NCBI GenBank assembly: GCA_022453515.1
Contig: JAJNNY010000005.1
Coordinates: 1,178,001 to 1,242,000, forward strand
Length of the DNA stretch: 64,000 nucleotides
Origin: Astrocystis sublimbata
Taxonomy: Eukaryota; Ascomycota; Sordariomycetes; Xylariales; Xylariaceae
Direction: 5' to 3'
In this document: piece after piece, positions 13,132 to 23,702 of the stretch
How the letters are laid out: each line of letters starts with the position of its first letter
Position numbering within the stretch: position 1 is the first letter of the stretch
Notes under the pieces: generated by a model
Databases searched by the model: none
Seen by the model: only the letters and a program-made list of their open reading frames with translations
Told to the model about the DNA's origin: nothing
Program-made: the position numbers and the translations under genes

Positions 13132-15124
13132 ATGTCTGACAAGTACATCCCCGAGCATCGCCGCAACCAGTACAAGGCCAAGAGCACTTTCAAGCCTGAC
13201 GAGCTGCGCCGTCGCCGCGAGGAGGCCCAGGTCGAGATCCGCAAGGCGAAGCGTGAAGAGAACCTAGCCAAGCGTCGAGGTATTGGCACAGGCGCTGATC
13301 GCCCCGGCGCCTCCCTCGGTGCCGCCCCCGACAGCGACGATGACACCGCTCCTACTGAAAGCCAGGTAAGTCGCCATATGTTTTCTCTCCTCTGCTACGC
13401 CGTCGCACCAGTCACCCCCTCTGTGCTCGCCTGCGAGATGTCGGTCACGTCTCGACAGCTTTGACGTCACCAGATTGATATCATTACACAGTCTTCCCCA
13501 CTGCACTTTGAGTAGCCATAACCTTTTTTCCATCGAGATCCCCCTCCTCCCCAATAGACACCATGGCCTGCCTCCCTTGGCCTCCCTCAGTCTGTTGCCA
13601 CCATTCATGCTGGTAAACGTGCTAACATGACCGCCGCAGCTCAATGAAGACCTTCCGCAGATGGTCCAAGGCGTCTTCTCAGAGCAAATAGACTTACAGA
13701 TTCAAGCTACTACCAAATTCCGTAAGCTGTTGTCCAAGGAGCGAAACCCCCCGATCGAGGAGGTCATCAAGACGGGTGTCGTTTCTAGATTCGTCGAGTT
13801 CCTCCGATCTCCCCACACTCTGGTCCAATTCGAAGCTGCCTGGGCCTTGACCAACATCGCCTCGGGTAGCGCTGCCCAGACACAGGTCGTGATCGAAGCT
13901 GGCGCAGTCCCTATTTTCGTCGAGCTCCTCGCTAGCCCCGAACCAGATGTCCGGGAACAGGCCGTTTGGGCTCTCGGAAACATCGCCGGAGACAGCCCTT
14001 CATGCAGAGACTATGTTCTCGGCTGCGGCGCTCTCAAGCCTTTGCTGAACTTGCTGGGCGATAGCCGCAAACTTAGCATGTTACGAAATGCCACGTGGAC
14101 TCTGAGCAACTTTTGCAGAGGCAAGACGCCTCAGCCAGACTGGGTAACAGTAAGTAGCTTTACCCATCCCCACCCCCGAGTCCTAAGTGGAAGATGGCTG
14201 ACGTGGCTTTAGATAGCACCCGCTCTGCCTGTTCTTGCGAAGCTCGTATACTCATTGGACGATGAAGTTCTGATCGATGCCTGCTGGGCTATCTCATACC
14301 TGTCGGACGGTTCCAACGATAAAATTCAAGCAGTCATCGAGGCCGGCATTCCCCGTCGCCTGGTGGAGTTGCTTATGCATGCCTCGACTAGTGTCCAGAC
14401 GCCCGCCCTCAGGTCTGTTGGCAATATAGTGACTGGCGACGACGTCCAGACTCAAGTCATCATCAACTGCGGTGCTCTTTCTTGCCTATTGGCGCTTCTC
14501 AGCTCTGGCAAGGACGGTATTCGAAAGGAGGCTTGTTGGACGATCTCCAACATCACCGCCGGCAACTCTCAACAAATCCAGGCCGTCGTCGATGCTAACA
14601 TCATCCCTCCTTTGATACATCTCCTCTCTAACGGAGACCTGAAGACTCGGAAGGAGGCATGCTGGGCTATCAGCAACGCTACCAGTGGTGGACTTCAAAA
14701 GCCAGAACAGATCCGCTATCTGGTCACTCAAGGGTGTATCAAGCCGCTCTGCGACCTCCTCGCATGCCCCGACAACAAGATCATTCAGGTCGCTCTGGAC
14801 GGCCTAGAGAACATTCTCAAGGTGGGCGATCTAGACAAGCAAGCAGCAGGTGACGGTCCCGACTCGATCAACCGGTATGCTCTTTTCATCGAAGAGTGCG
14901 CTGGCATGGAGAAGATCCACGATTGCCAAACAAACGCAAACGAGGAGATTTACATGAAGTCGTATAATATCATTGAGAAGTACTTCTCCGACGAGGATGA
15001 GAATGCCGACGATGGAATGAACGCTCAAGCAACTTCGAATGGGACGTTCGGTTTCGGTACTCAAGGTACAGCGGCCCAGGGTGGCTTCAACTTTGCCAAC
15101 GGCGCCGACTCTATGGACATGTAA
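13132..15124 (+). CDS. SRP1: Importin alpha (karyopherin alpha)
   Basis: Adaptor that binds classical nuclear localisation signals and importin beta for import through nuclear pores. Exons are 13132-13365, 13640-14149 and 14213-15124, 551 residues. The first 78 residues are the importin-beta-binding domain ([12 protein letters not shown], then a run of RRRREE and AKRR). Armadillo repeats follow with the usual Trp-Asn pattern: [54 protein letters not shown]. The C-terminus is acidic and then Gly/Phe-rich (GTFGFGTQG). Intron 1 (274 nt) is long for this window and is CT-rich. The ATG follows CCGCCACC, a strong fungal initiation context. This looks like a complete, ordinary housekeeping gene. Confidence 0.96.
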
Positions 15125-16194
15125 GCCATTCTGAGACCTGTGTGTGTGTCGATGGCTATGTAGTTGCGAGTCTCTTCCCGATGGAAACACCTATTCAAGT
15201 TTGGCAGGTTCAGCAAATTCCGTGGGCACGACTGCAACATCACATACAGCATTGACAACTTATCCCCAACCCCTTATGTTTGCACCACACAACAATACCC
15301 CATAGCCCATCACCCGAACACCCACGTACCCACGAGAAATGGCGTTAGTCGAGTCAATGAGGAGTATGGAGGAATCAGAAGCGCCTTGGTAGCTTTAAAG
15401 CTCCAGCGCAGGGAGAGATAAAAGTAAGCGGAGTATTTTCCAGTTGCAAGGAAGAGGGTCTTAATGGTAGCTCGAAAGCTCCAACCCTGAAAAGAGCAGC
15501 TGGGAGCGCCGGGGCCAGAAAGAATTCCTGTTCTAGGACATCGGTCTCGACGAGCTCAAATGGCAGGCTTACATGCCCTAAGCATGAACGAAAGTTGACG
15601 CTCAACTCTGTTTGTCCCAAGTGGGTAGAAAAACAGTGTGAGCATGCGCAGATCTAATACATCTCGCTACCTCGGGTCTTGGTCAAGTGGCCAGAGGACC
15701 GCCCATCGCATGTTGTATAAGTTTAGGCACGTACTAAACTCTCTCCGGAGAATACGCAGAAAACTTAGCTATCAAATGCATGATATACACCCCCCCTTCT
15801 CCCTCCTAGCCATCGGCCATTTGCTCTCATGAAGGTGATTGCTGCTGCTGTGTTGCGGTAATTCAAGATATGCAAATGCTTCTTCCTTCTGCCCTTTCGC
15901 CGAAAGGAAATGGGACAGTCCCACGTTTGAATCATGCGAGGCTCCCTCCTCTTTATATTCACGACGGAACAAGGGGGCAAGACAGCGGTTGGAATCAAAT
16001 CCATGCCCGATTGGAAGAATCTCACATCCTCCCAGATTTGGAGGCTTTCGCCAAGGCATCATTGATGGGTAGAAGAAGATGGATGTATATTTTCCCGCTT
16101 TCCTTAGTGATTTTCCCAATGCGATATTTCTACTTCTATATTTTGCCCTTTGCCCAGGCCCCACTCGTCTCTCTAGAATAGAATACCTACGCTG
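15125..16194. other. Convergent 3' flanks, importin alpha / SPC3
   Basis: Holds the 3' ends of the two flanking genes. Short open frames at 15638-15832 and 15839-16181 do not resemble any family I know. No RNA gene is seen. Confidence 0.45.
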
Positions 16195-17063
16195 TTACCT
16201 TCCCTTGGCCTTGGCCTCGTCCTTCTTCTTGACAGCAGGTAGCGCAAAGACCTTGCTAACGCCTTGGCTCATCTTCTGCCACAGCGCGAAGGTGGTGTCC
16301 TGGTTCCAGGTCAGGGCGCCGACCCACGGCTGCACGTTGTAGTGTACGCGCAGCGTCACGTCATCCGTGTTGGCGAGCTTCCCGCTCGGGTGGGTGATCT
16401 GGTACTTGGGGCGCTGGTTCTTGAGCGATAGTTTCCCGCTATTTTTGGTTGGTTCCATGTTAGCCTTGCTGTATGAATTCTTTGAGAGAGTGCCTCTTTG
16501 GTCTTGCGTACCGGTTCGGATCGACGCTCTTGCCGGCGGCGCTCTTCCGTAGCTTCTTGAGTGTCGCAGGCCCGATTCTGGCCAGGTGGTCGGAGCTCGG
16601 GCTCGTGATGATGGCGTCCCAGATGACGGCCTTGTTGGTCTGGTTCTGGGTCGCGATGCTGTCGGCGGTGGACCACTCGGCGGTGACGTAGACGAAGAGC
16701 TGCTTTGTGTTCCATGTGAACAGCGACGAGAGGTCGGCGTCGAGCGAGAACCTGATGATGGCGTACTCTTCCTTCTTAGAACTATAGTAGTGAGGCCGGC
16801 CCTTGACGCTGTTGGGCAAGCAAGTGCGGTTGTTAGTTAGTTAGCCTCATCGCGTTGGCTGGCAGACGGGCGTGCGAGGGAGAGGGAGAGGGAGAGGGAT
16901 CGAGGGGCAGGATGGCGTACACTTGCACATTCGTTGTCCTTAAGCTCGCGCTCGGCGTGCGCGGGACCGCGAAGTCGGATGCGGCTATGATGGCGGCCAC
17001 GACGAAGGCCACGGTGGTGAAGAAGCCGAAGACATTTTGCAGGCGGGTTAGGGAGTTGTACAT
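16195..17063 (-). CDS. SPC3: Signal peptidase complex subunit Spc3
   Basis: Single-pass ER membrane subunit (SPC22/23 family) needed for signal peptide cleavage together with Sec11. Exons are 17063-16921, 16808-16512 and 16438-16195, giving 227 residues. Joins were chosen by phase: donor GTACGC after NVQV, donor GTACGC after DPN, acceptor AAATAG before GGKLSL. The N-terminus (LTRLQNVFGFFTTVAFVVAA) is the family's signal-anchor segment, residues about 5-30. The luminal part shows EYAIIRFSLDADLSSLFTWN, KQLFVYVTAEW, KLSLKNQRPKYQI and the HYNVQPWVGALTW motif near the end. The length is normal. The terminal Lys-rich tail is less conserved. Confidence 0.92.
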
Positions 17064-18251
17064 GGTGGGCGACCGAGACAGCGCCGGGGGGCTCTGACTG
17101 AGCGATCTGGCGTTCTTCTATATGGATTGCCAGTCGGTTGTTGGGGACATGCGGTCGTGGTGGGATCGATCATTCGACATTCAATCAATGTATTGTACCT
17201 AGGTAAGATTGATGCCACGTTTAGGTACCTACGAGTAGGCACGCTAGGGGGCGGGCTACCTAAGGTACCTACACCCGGGCCCCAGTGAGGTTTAAATGCG
17301 TACAAGGTGCCCCACTAGAAATGTATAGGCAATTGGAGCACGGCTATTTAATCATTAACTATGAAATATTAATACAAAATTAGTATAGTTAATATAGAGA
17401 ATATAAGTATTGAAGTTTTGATCTGTTAAATAGATATTTTCGTGATTTATTTCAATAGGGTTAGGAACTTGAAATAAGTAGTGAACATAGTGAGTTTTGG
17501 TGGTAAAGTGGGTGTTGTACGCATTTAACCCTCATGGTATTGTACCTAGGTACCTAGTAGCGAGCTCTGGGGAAGCTTATCGGCTGCTTATCTGAGCCGA
17601 GGGGATACGTCAGGCCGACGTAGTCAACTCCTTAGGTATTCCTGTCACTGCTTTTACTGCCCGTCAAGTCATAAGGAGCTTATTCAGGCATGTTTGTGAT
17701 GCTTTTGAAGTCGTTCGTTCAATTGTACAGGTTGGGTAGTATATACATGTACCCAAATGAGCAGGTAATTACAGGTATTCGTGTGAACACATCTCATACG
17801 TCCGTAGATGGCATCATAGCCGCAGTTTTGAGCCCGCCAAGGCTGCTTGCTGTGTCTTCAACCGTCATGCATGCAGCCATTTTCCCCTTCTAGAGTTGTC
17901 AGATCCATATCATACACAGTACCGCCTCTGCCGCTTGGCGCTTCATCACCAGCCCCGTCCCCAACCCCGGGATCGAACGCTGACTCTGCTGCGAGGCATC
18001 ACTCTATATTCGTCGAGGTTCTCGTGGGGGTGACCCGCCCGCGGCAAGGGTTGGCATGCCGAGTATTAAAACAAAAAAAGGTGAGAAGGTTGGTCGTCGT
18101 TCTGTATCTGGAAGCTTGATGTGCTCGTCAACCCACGGCCCAGTCGAGGGCCGAAGCGATCTCACCAGGTTGGGTGCGGCTGCGGCTGCGCGCGCCATGA
18201 GTATGAGACGTGAGCCCGGTCGAGAGTACAGCTGGTAAGTTGTAACTGGGT
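17064..18251. other. SPC3 upstream region and TOM40 3' flank
   Basis: Contains TACCTA/CCTAGG words on both sides of an AT-rich insert with terminal inverted repeats (listed separately at 17286-17534). The rest shows no gene. Confidence 0.45.
17286..17534. mobile_element. MITE-like AT-rich element with 20-nt inverted termini
   Basis: The left end (17286-17305) reads TGAGGTTTAAATGCGTACAA. The right end (17515-17534), read on the other strand, is TGAGGGTTAAATGCGTACAA, so 19 of 20 bases match. The interior, especially about 17340-17480, is far more AT-rich than its surroundings and has no coding capacity. Size of about 250 bp, terminal inverted repeats and foreign composition fit a non-autonomous DNA transposon. 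I could not define a clear target-site duplication: bases just outside the repeats (CCAG on the left, TGGT on the right) do not match. The superfamily is unknown. It sits between SPC3 and TOM40 and does not interrupt either gene. Confidence 0.6.
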
Positions 18252-19444
18252 TTAAAAGGGTATGTTAGGCGATGCCTGGGCACCCAAGGCCTCCTGCTGC
18301 TCTTGTAGTTCCTCGCCGCCAGCCTCGATTGTGATGCCGAGGCCCACTTTGGAATCTTGCTATACGGCTATTAGTAGGAAGTCCGGCTTGGGTGGGAACG
18401 GCCAGGTGGACACTTACAGTCGCGTGGTCAACCTCGGCGCAGAATGACATGGTGACAGGAGTGAGCACTCTTTTCTCCAGCAGCACTCCGAGCTTGCCCT
18501 TTGAGTCGACCTGGGCACGGAAGGTAGACATGCGGAAGTCATACTTGACACCGACCGTGGTAAGTCCCTCTTTTTGTAGACCACCCATCATGTTGGGGCT
18601 GGGGGCGACCTGGAGTGTCAGGTCGACACCGGCCTGGACCTTTTCGGATAGCCTGCGCCAATATGTCGCATTCAGACCACCCTGAGCCGCGTGCAGTTGC
18701 ACCGCCGCAACCCAATCATCAGTCTTGTACCGAGCACAGTAGGATGTGGCCGACTCGGGGGGTTGGTTGAGGGCAGCACGTTGCCAGACAGCCTCAATGC
18801 CTAGGGAGAGTCGCTTCGTGATGGACTGGAGATGGCTGAGTATGTAGATACCAGTCAGGCCGCCCTCGAGGTACGACGGGTTCAGCATCTTGAGGGACGA
18901 GGTGAAATCGCTGCCGACGTATTCATGCTCAATCGAGGCCATGTCCTGGGGCGATGCGATCTGGAACTGGGACTTGGTGACCAGTGCAGGGCTCCATCGC
19001 CAGTTGAAACGTGTGGACAAGACGCCGTCATTATCCATGCTGCCTTGCAAGAAGACCTATTTCCGGAGAAGCATCAGCAGGCCATCCACGCATCGCAGCC
19101 GGGGTTGGCGCATGGTAACATACATTGTTGGTGCCCATGAGCGCGGCGAACGCATAGGGCTTCATGTGCTGGCCCATGGCAAACTGATGCGATACTTGGA
19201 ACAGAGGCGACAGGCTCACAGCCTTTGTGAGATCGGCGCGAATGCCGGTGTGCATGTAGTTGGTCAGCGAAACATCACGCTGGACCTCTTTGCTGATGGA
19301 CTCGACGGTGCCCGGGTTGGAGAGACCGAGCTTGGCTCGCCGCTCCGAGAAGGAGCGGTAGGCATCGCTCACGACATTTGCGACGGGGTTTGCAGTCAGA
19401 AATCCCAGAGGCGACGACGACGATATCTCGTGGCTGGAGGCCAT
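18252..19444 (-). CDS. TOM40: Mitochondrial import receptor subunit Tom40
   Basis: Beta-barrel pore of the outer-membrane TOM complex, the entry gate for nuclear-encoded mitochondrial proteins. Exons are 19444-19124, 19056-18418 and 18359-18252, 355 residues. The joins are phase 0 and give [15 protein letters not shown] and [14 protein letters not shown]. The porin-type barrel is seen from [20 protein letters not shown] through [25 protein letters not shown] and the last strand near [10 protein letters not shown]. The C-terminus is a short Glu/Gln-rich tail. The last exon, only 35 codons, supplies the final beta strand. Length and start ([16 protein letters not shown]) match other filamentous fungal Tom40 proteins. 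Confidence 0.94.
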
Positions 19445-21018
19445 GACGACTGATGGCGGCTGTGCTGATGATGACGGCGGGCGGCGGCGGCGGCGGGGGG
19501 GATGTTGAGTGACGACGATAGGGCCACGAAAAAATCGACCCTCAGTCTTTACTTTACGCACGCAGCCAAGTTCGGTATCCTGGCGGGCGTGATCCACACA
19601 AGGTCCATTTCAGCGATACAAGTACCTACTTACCTGTGCTGATTCAGCACCTGCGCACCGTCCAGGTCCACCACCCCGCCGTGCCTGCCAGGTACCTACC
19701 TACCTAGGCCCCTAGGGAGGTACCTAAGGTAGGTGTCGAGTGTGTACATTGCCCATTGCCCCACAACGGCAGACGCTGGCTGTGGATCCCCGCCCGCCCA
19801 CAGCGATGTGACGTGCGTGATAGGTAACCTTCCTTCCTTACCCTTCAGTGGACGCCTTGAGAGGCGGCACCATAGGCGACCTAAACCAATGGACCTTTTT
19901 TACCCATTCTCACCTTGGACTTTAGACCCATCTGCACGTGTTGTTACCCTTGGAATTGTTTCAACTGCTAGGGAGACTTTGTTCCGTGAGGCTACCTATT
20001 TTGGAGGCCGAGTGACGTCGATTTTCAGCCTCCAACCTGCATCCTTCGCCATCTGTGCTTGGAGATAATTTCTTTTTTTTATCTCTTGTGAGTCAAGAGG
20101 ACGCGGCATCAAAGATACACGTGGACCCATTTTCGGGTGCGCTTCTCTCGTAACAACAACCCCTCCCTCCCTGCCAAGGTAGGTAAGGAGGTATGCAGCT
20201 CATTCATTTATACCTACTACCTTCACTACGTCCGAATACAAACTGAACACTGCAATGCACAGGTCTTCCAAGTTCTATCCGCACTCGGCTTGTGAAGCAG
20301 AAGCAGTTGGTGGAACCTGGAGCCAGGACTCGACACAGGCTTATATCATTACATCCAATACGAAGGTCTTAACGACATAAACATATTTTCGGCTCTGTCG
20401 AAGGTGCTACGATTTATATCGAGCCCTTGAGGTTCAGAACGGGCAGTCAAGCATTGCGAGGTGCTGTAATTTCTATAAACACAGTCTCTTATTCATTGCT
20501 GGTCTGTGAGAGATTGCGGCCTCATCCACCTCTCGTGCGCAGTGCCCACCTTCATCTCCGGGGAATCATCACTGTACACACCCGGTCCGAGGTTTCACCT
20601 TCCTACGCCCTGCGCCTTGATCTCGTTAGTTAGTACGACTGAATTCATCGCTGCTTCCTTCTGGCCAGACAAGCATCCGAAACTTTAGTTCCGAAGCTGG
20701 GCCTCCTAATCGGCCACTATCATCATGGATACGCTCTTGTAAGTGTTGCGTTGTTGTTAGTCATATATGGTCTTTGTTGTAGCTGCGTGCGCTTGGGCAT
20801 CCTGATAGGCTGCTCGTTTCAAACCTAGATGTCGGGCAGTTTGTGTTACCCAGTCAGTCATTGTACACGGCGGGAGTGTCAATCTGTCACCTGTTGTCTT
20901 GCTGGTAGTTATACATGAGTGTTTTGTCATCCATTCACATCTACAAATCCGGTCCCTATAAACATGTCCTTCTCTGCTCCATTCATCGGTCAACATATTG
21001 CTTTACAAATCATTTATC
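19445..21018. promoter_or_regulatory. Divergent upstream region, TOM40 / PFK-2
   Basis: Promoters for both genes lie here. A dense TACCTA/CCTAGG palindromic patch spans about 19620-19735. A small ATG frame at 20725-20742 (ATG plus four codons, then stop) precedes PFK-2. Its last bases form a GTAAGTG donor, so it is either an upstream ORF or a tiny first exon (see PFK-2). Confidence 0.4.
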
Positions 21019-23047
21019 ATGCAACAGTCCCATTCAGCCACCGATGGCTGTGAGCCCGCTGCAAGTACTGACAGTTATGACAGAACCGCAGATCTCGCTG
21101 CAAATGCGCCTCGTTATAGACGCAAGAGTAGCACCTTCATCGATGGTATTCACGATGTCTCTGATGCCAACAGGGCACCTGCACAGTTATATAGTACCAT
21201 GTCAGGGAGGCTTTTCCATTCCGGTCGTATTGCCATCGTGATGGTCGGGCTTCCTGCAAGAGGGAAAACGTGAGTGAGAGCAGGTGTTTTGGACTCTAGG
21301 TGCGGCTTCTGACAACCCTTAGTCATATCTCTGTTTCCATGGCGCGGTATCTACAATGGTATTCTCCCTCCCAACCTCGAAGTACGTGAATATTGCTTAC
21401 GAGTGCTCAGGTTAGGTGTCAAGACCCGCATCTTTCACCTCGGTGACTATCGTCGTGCTACCCTTGGACACGACAAGGACGTACCGGAGGATTACTTTTA
21501 CCCAGATGCTTCCCCAGGAACTGTCATGTTGCGCCAGAAGATTCTCAAGAAATGCCGCGAAGACATTTATTCTTGGCTTAACCATGAAAACGGCCAGGTG
21601 GCTATTTATGATGCTGTGAATCCGACTGCCACTGGCCGTCGCGCACTAGCCAAGGAGTTTGCGAAACATGATGTTCAGGTACGCTCTACTAACCCCCTCA
21701 GATGTTGTCAAACCCGCCACCCACTAAATCTTGTCCAGACTTTGTTCCTAGAGTCCTTCGTTGACGATGATAAAATCCTTCGCGAAAATGCCCGAAACGT
21801 CAAGATTGGCTCTTCTGATTTCGAGGACATGGACCCAGATGAAGCAGCTAAGCTGTACCTCTCACGCATGAGCACAAAGATTCCCACGTTCGAGACCATG
21901 GATGAGAAGGAACTCAACTACATCAAGATGATAAATGCAGGGCAGAAATTCTTCTACAACAACGTCTCCTTCAACTATCTCTCCCACCGCATCGTCTTCT
22001 ATCTCACCAACACACACATTCAGGCCCGAGCCACCTACTTCGTTCGTGCTGGCGCCGCCCAAGAAGGAGAAGAAAACTCCAAAGCCGACGCCCCATTGTC
22101 AGAGGAAGGCATCCGCTACTCGCAGTTCATGGCCGAGACACTCCTCAAGCATCGTGAACAGGAGCACGCGGACGAGATGTCCCGAGGCGGCGCCCCTGTG
22201 CCGATGCGTCAGCTCTCAGTGTGGTGTTCGACGCGCGTGCGGACAGTGCAGACGGCCGATGCCCTCGGAGAGCGTGGCTTCAAGGTGCGCCAGCGGACGC
22301 AGATGTCGCAGATCAACCCAGGAGTGTGCGAGCGGCTGAGCGAGCGGGCCATCCGGCGGCTGTATCCGGAGGAGATTCAGAAGCACGAGCTTGACCCGTA
22401 CCACCACCGGTACCCGCGGGCTGAGTCGTACCACGACCTGGCCGTGCGGCTGGAGCCCATCATCCTCGAGCTCGAGCGCGAGCAGAACGATCTCGTCATC
22501 ATTGCCCATGAGAGTGTCCTGCGCGTCCTCTACGCGTACCTGATGCACTGCAGTACTATGGATATTCCAAAGCTCACGTTCCCACGTAACGAGATCATCG
22601 AGATCATCCCGGCAGCCTACCAGAACGAGGCCAAACGTATTCACAGTGAGTCATTGCAGAAAAACGTCCCTCCTCTCGTCGTTTGCCCACTCGCATAAGG
22701 CTAGGCTATCCCTCCCGAGGAGGAAGCACGCAGGGCCGTACAGGTTCCATCTAGGACCGCCCAGTCTTGCGCATATCTGCCTTGATAGGACAATGAGCCT
22801 GGGTATCAGCTACTAACCTCAGAAACCAACTCTAGTACCTGGCCTGGACCCTAACACCGTACCTGGGTCGCCCGAGGACATCCGCATTCCTGTCACTGAT
22901 AGTGGTGCCGACACGCCTAACGCACTGCCGGAACCTGCGCTCTCGCCTCTGGTGGAGTTGAAGACTCAGAATTTCGAAAAGCCTCCGGAAAAGGTCGTCA
23001 ACAAGGCAGCCGAGGCCGTGCGGGACAAGATCGCGGACGAGGACTAA
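21019..23047 (+). CDS. 6-phosphofructo-2-kinase with degenerate bisphosphatase domain
   Basis: Makes the glycolytic regulator fructose 2,6-bisphosphate from fructose 6-phosphate and ATP in the cytosol. Exons are 21019-21269, 21323-21358, 21411-21678, 21739-22645 and 22836-23047, 557 residues, all in phase. The kinase P-loop GLPARGKT is at residues 77-84, followed by HISVSMARYLQW, FHLGDYRR and NPTATGRR. The phosphatase half keeps PLSEEG, HHRYPRAESYHDL and IIAHES. However, the normal catalytic RHG is RAG: alanine replaces the phospho-accepting histidine (codon 22048-22050). Kinase-dominant activity is therefore inferred, as in yeast Pfk26. An alternative start joins 20725-20738 to 21084, also in frame. 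The 36-nt second exon is very short. Confidence 0.92.
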
Positions 23048-23702
23048 GATCCCAGCTCTAGATATATTGGGTATGAACGTTTTGCTTACATAGATAACAA
23101 TAGGTGTAGGTTTGTTTGTTCACTTACACGTAAATACACCTAGACCAGACGAAAACACGAGTTAGATTTCAGGGAATAGAGTTACACCACCAGGTCCAGT
23201 ATGTGATAGGCTGAACTTTGTGCATTAATTCACATAGACGTAATCACGTTGAGAGCCATGTGTAGAGACTAGAGAGCTTTCCATTTAAAGAGGAGGAAAA
23301 TGTCCGATTTCAAAAATCTCGCGTGGTTTCTGATATTGTCATGTGTCTATTATTCATAGGCAGTCCAGATACCACGGACTTAAGGTCGAGGTTCCTTGTC
23401 TAGGCCAAAGCATCACCGTCCACACGGCGCTCGTCTAAACCCTCTTGCTGGAAAGGGGGGTATAAAGCAAACACAAGCAAAACACAGCCCGCAAGTCCAA
23501 TGCGCCAACCAGCTCCGGTGCCATATCCCATGCAAGATGCACGTGATAATTCGCTTAAAACCTATACACGTCTAGTGTCAGACATTATTACTGTTCGTCA
23601 TGAGGACCGGTTCGCTGTAAGCCAACATTCTAGAGCCACAATCCACGCCTACATCCGCTTTGTCTTTCCGAAGTGACCACGATGTTGTAATGAAGGGATG
23701 TC
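23048..23702. other. Convergent 3' flanks, PFK-2 / ULP2
   Basis: Untranslated 3' ends of the two convergent genes. No gene or RNA is recognised. Confidence 0.5.
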
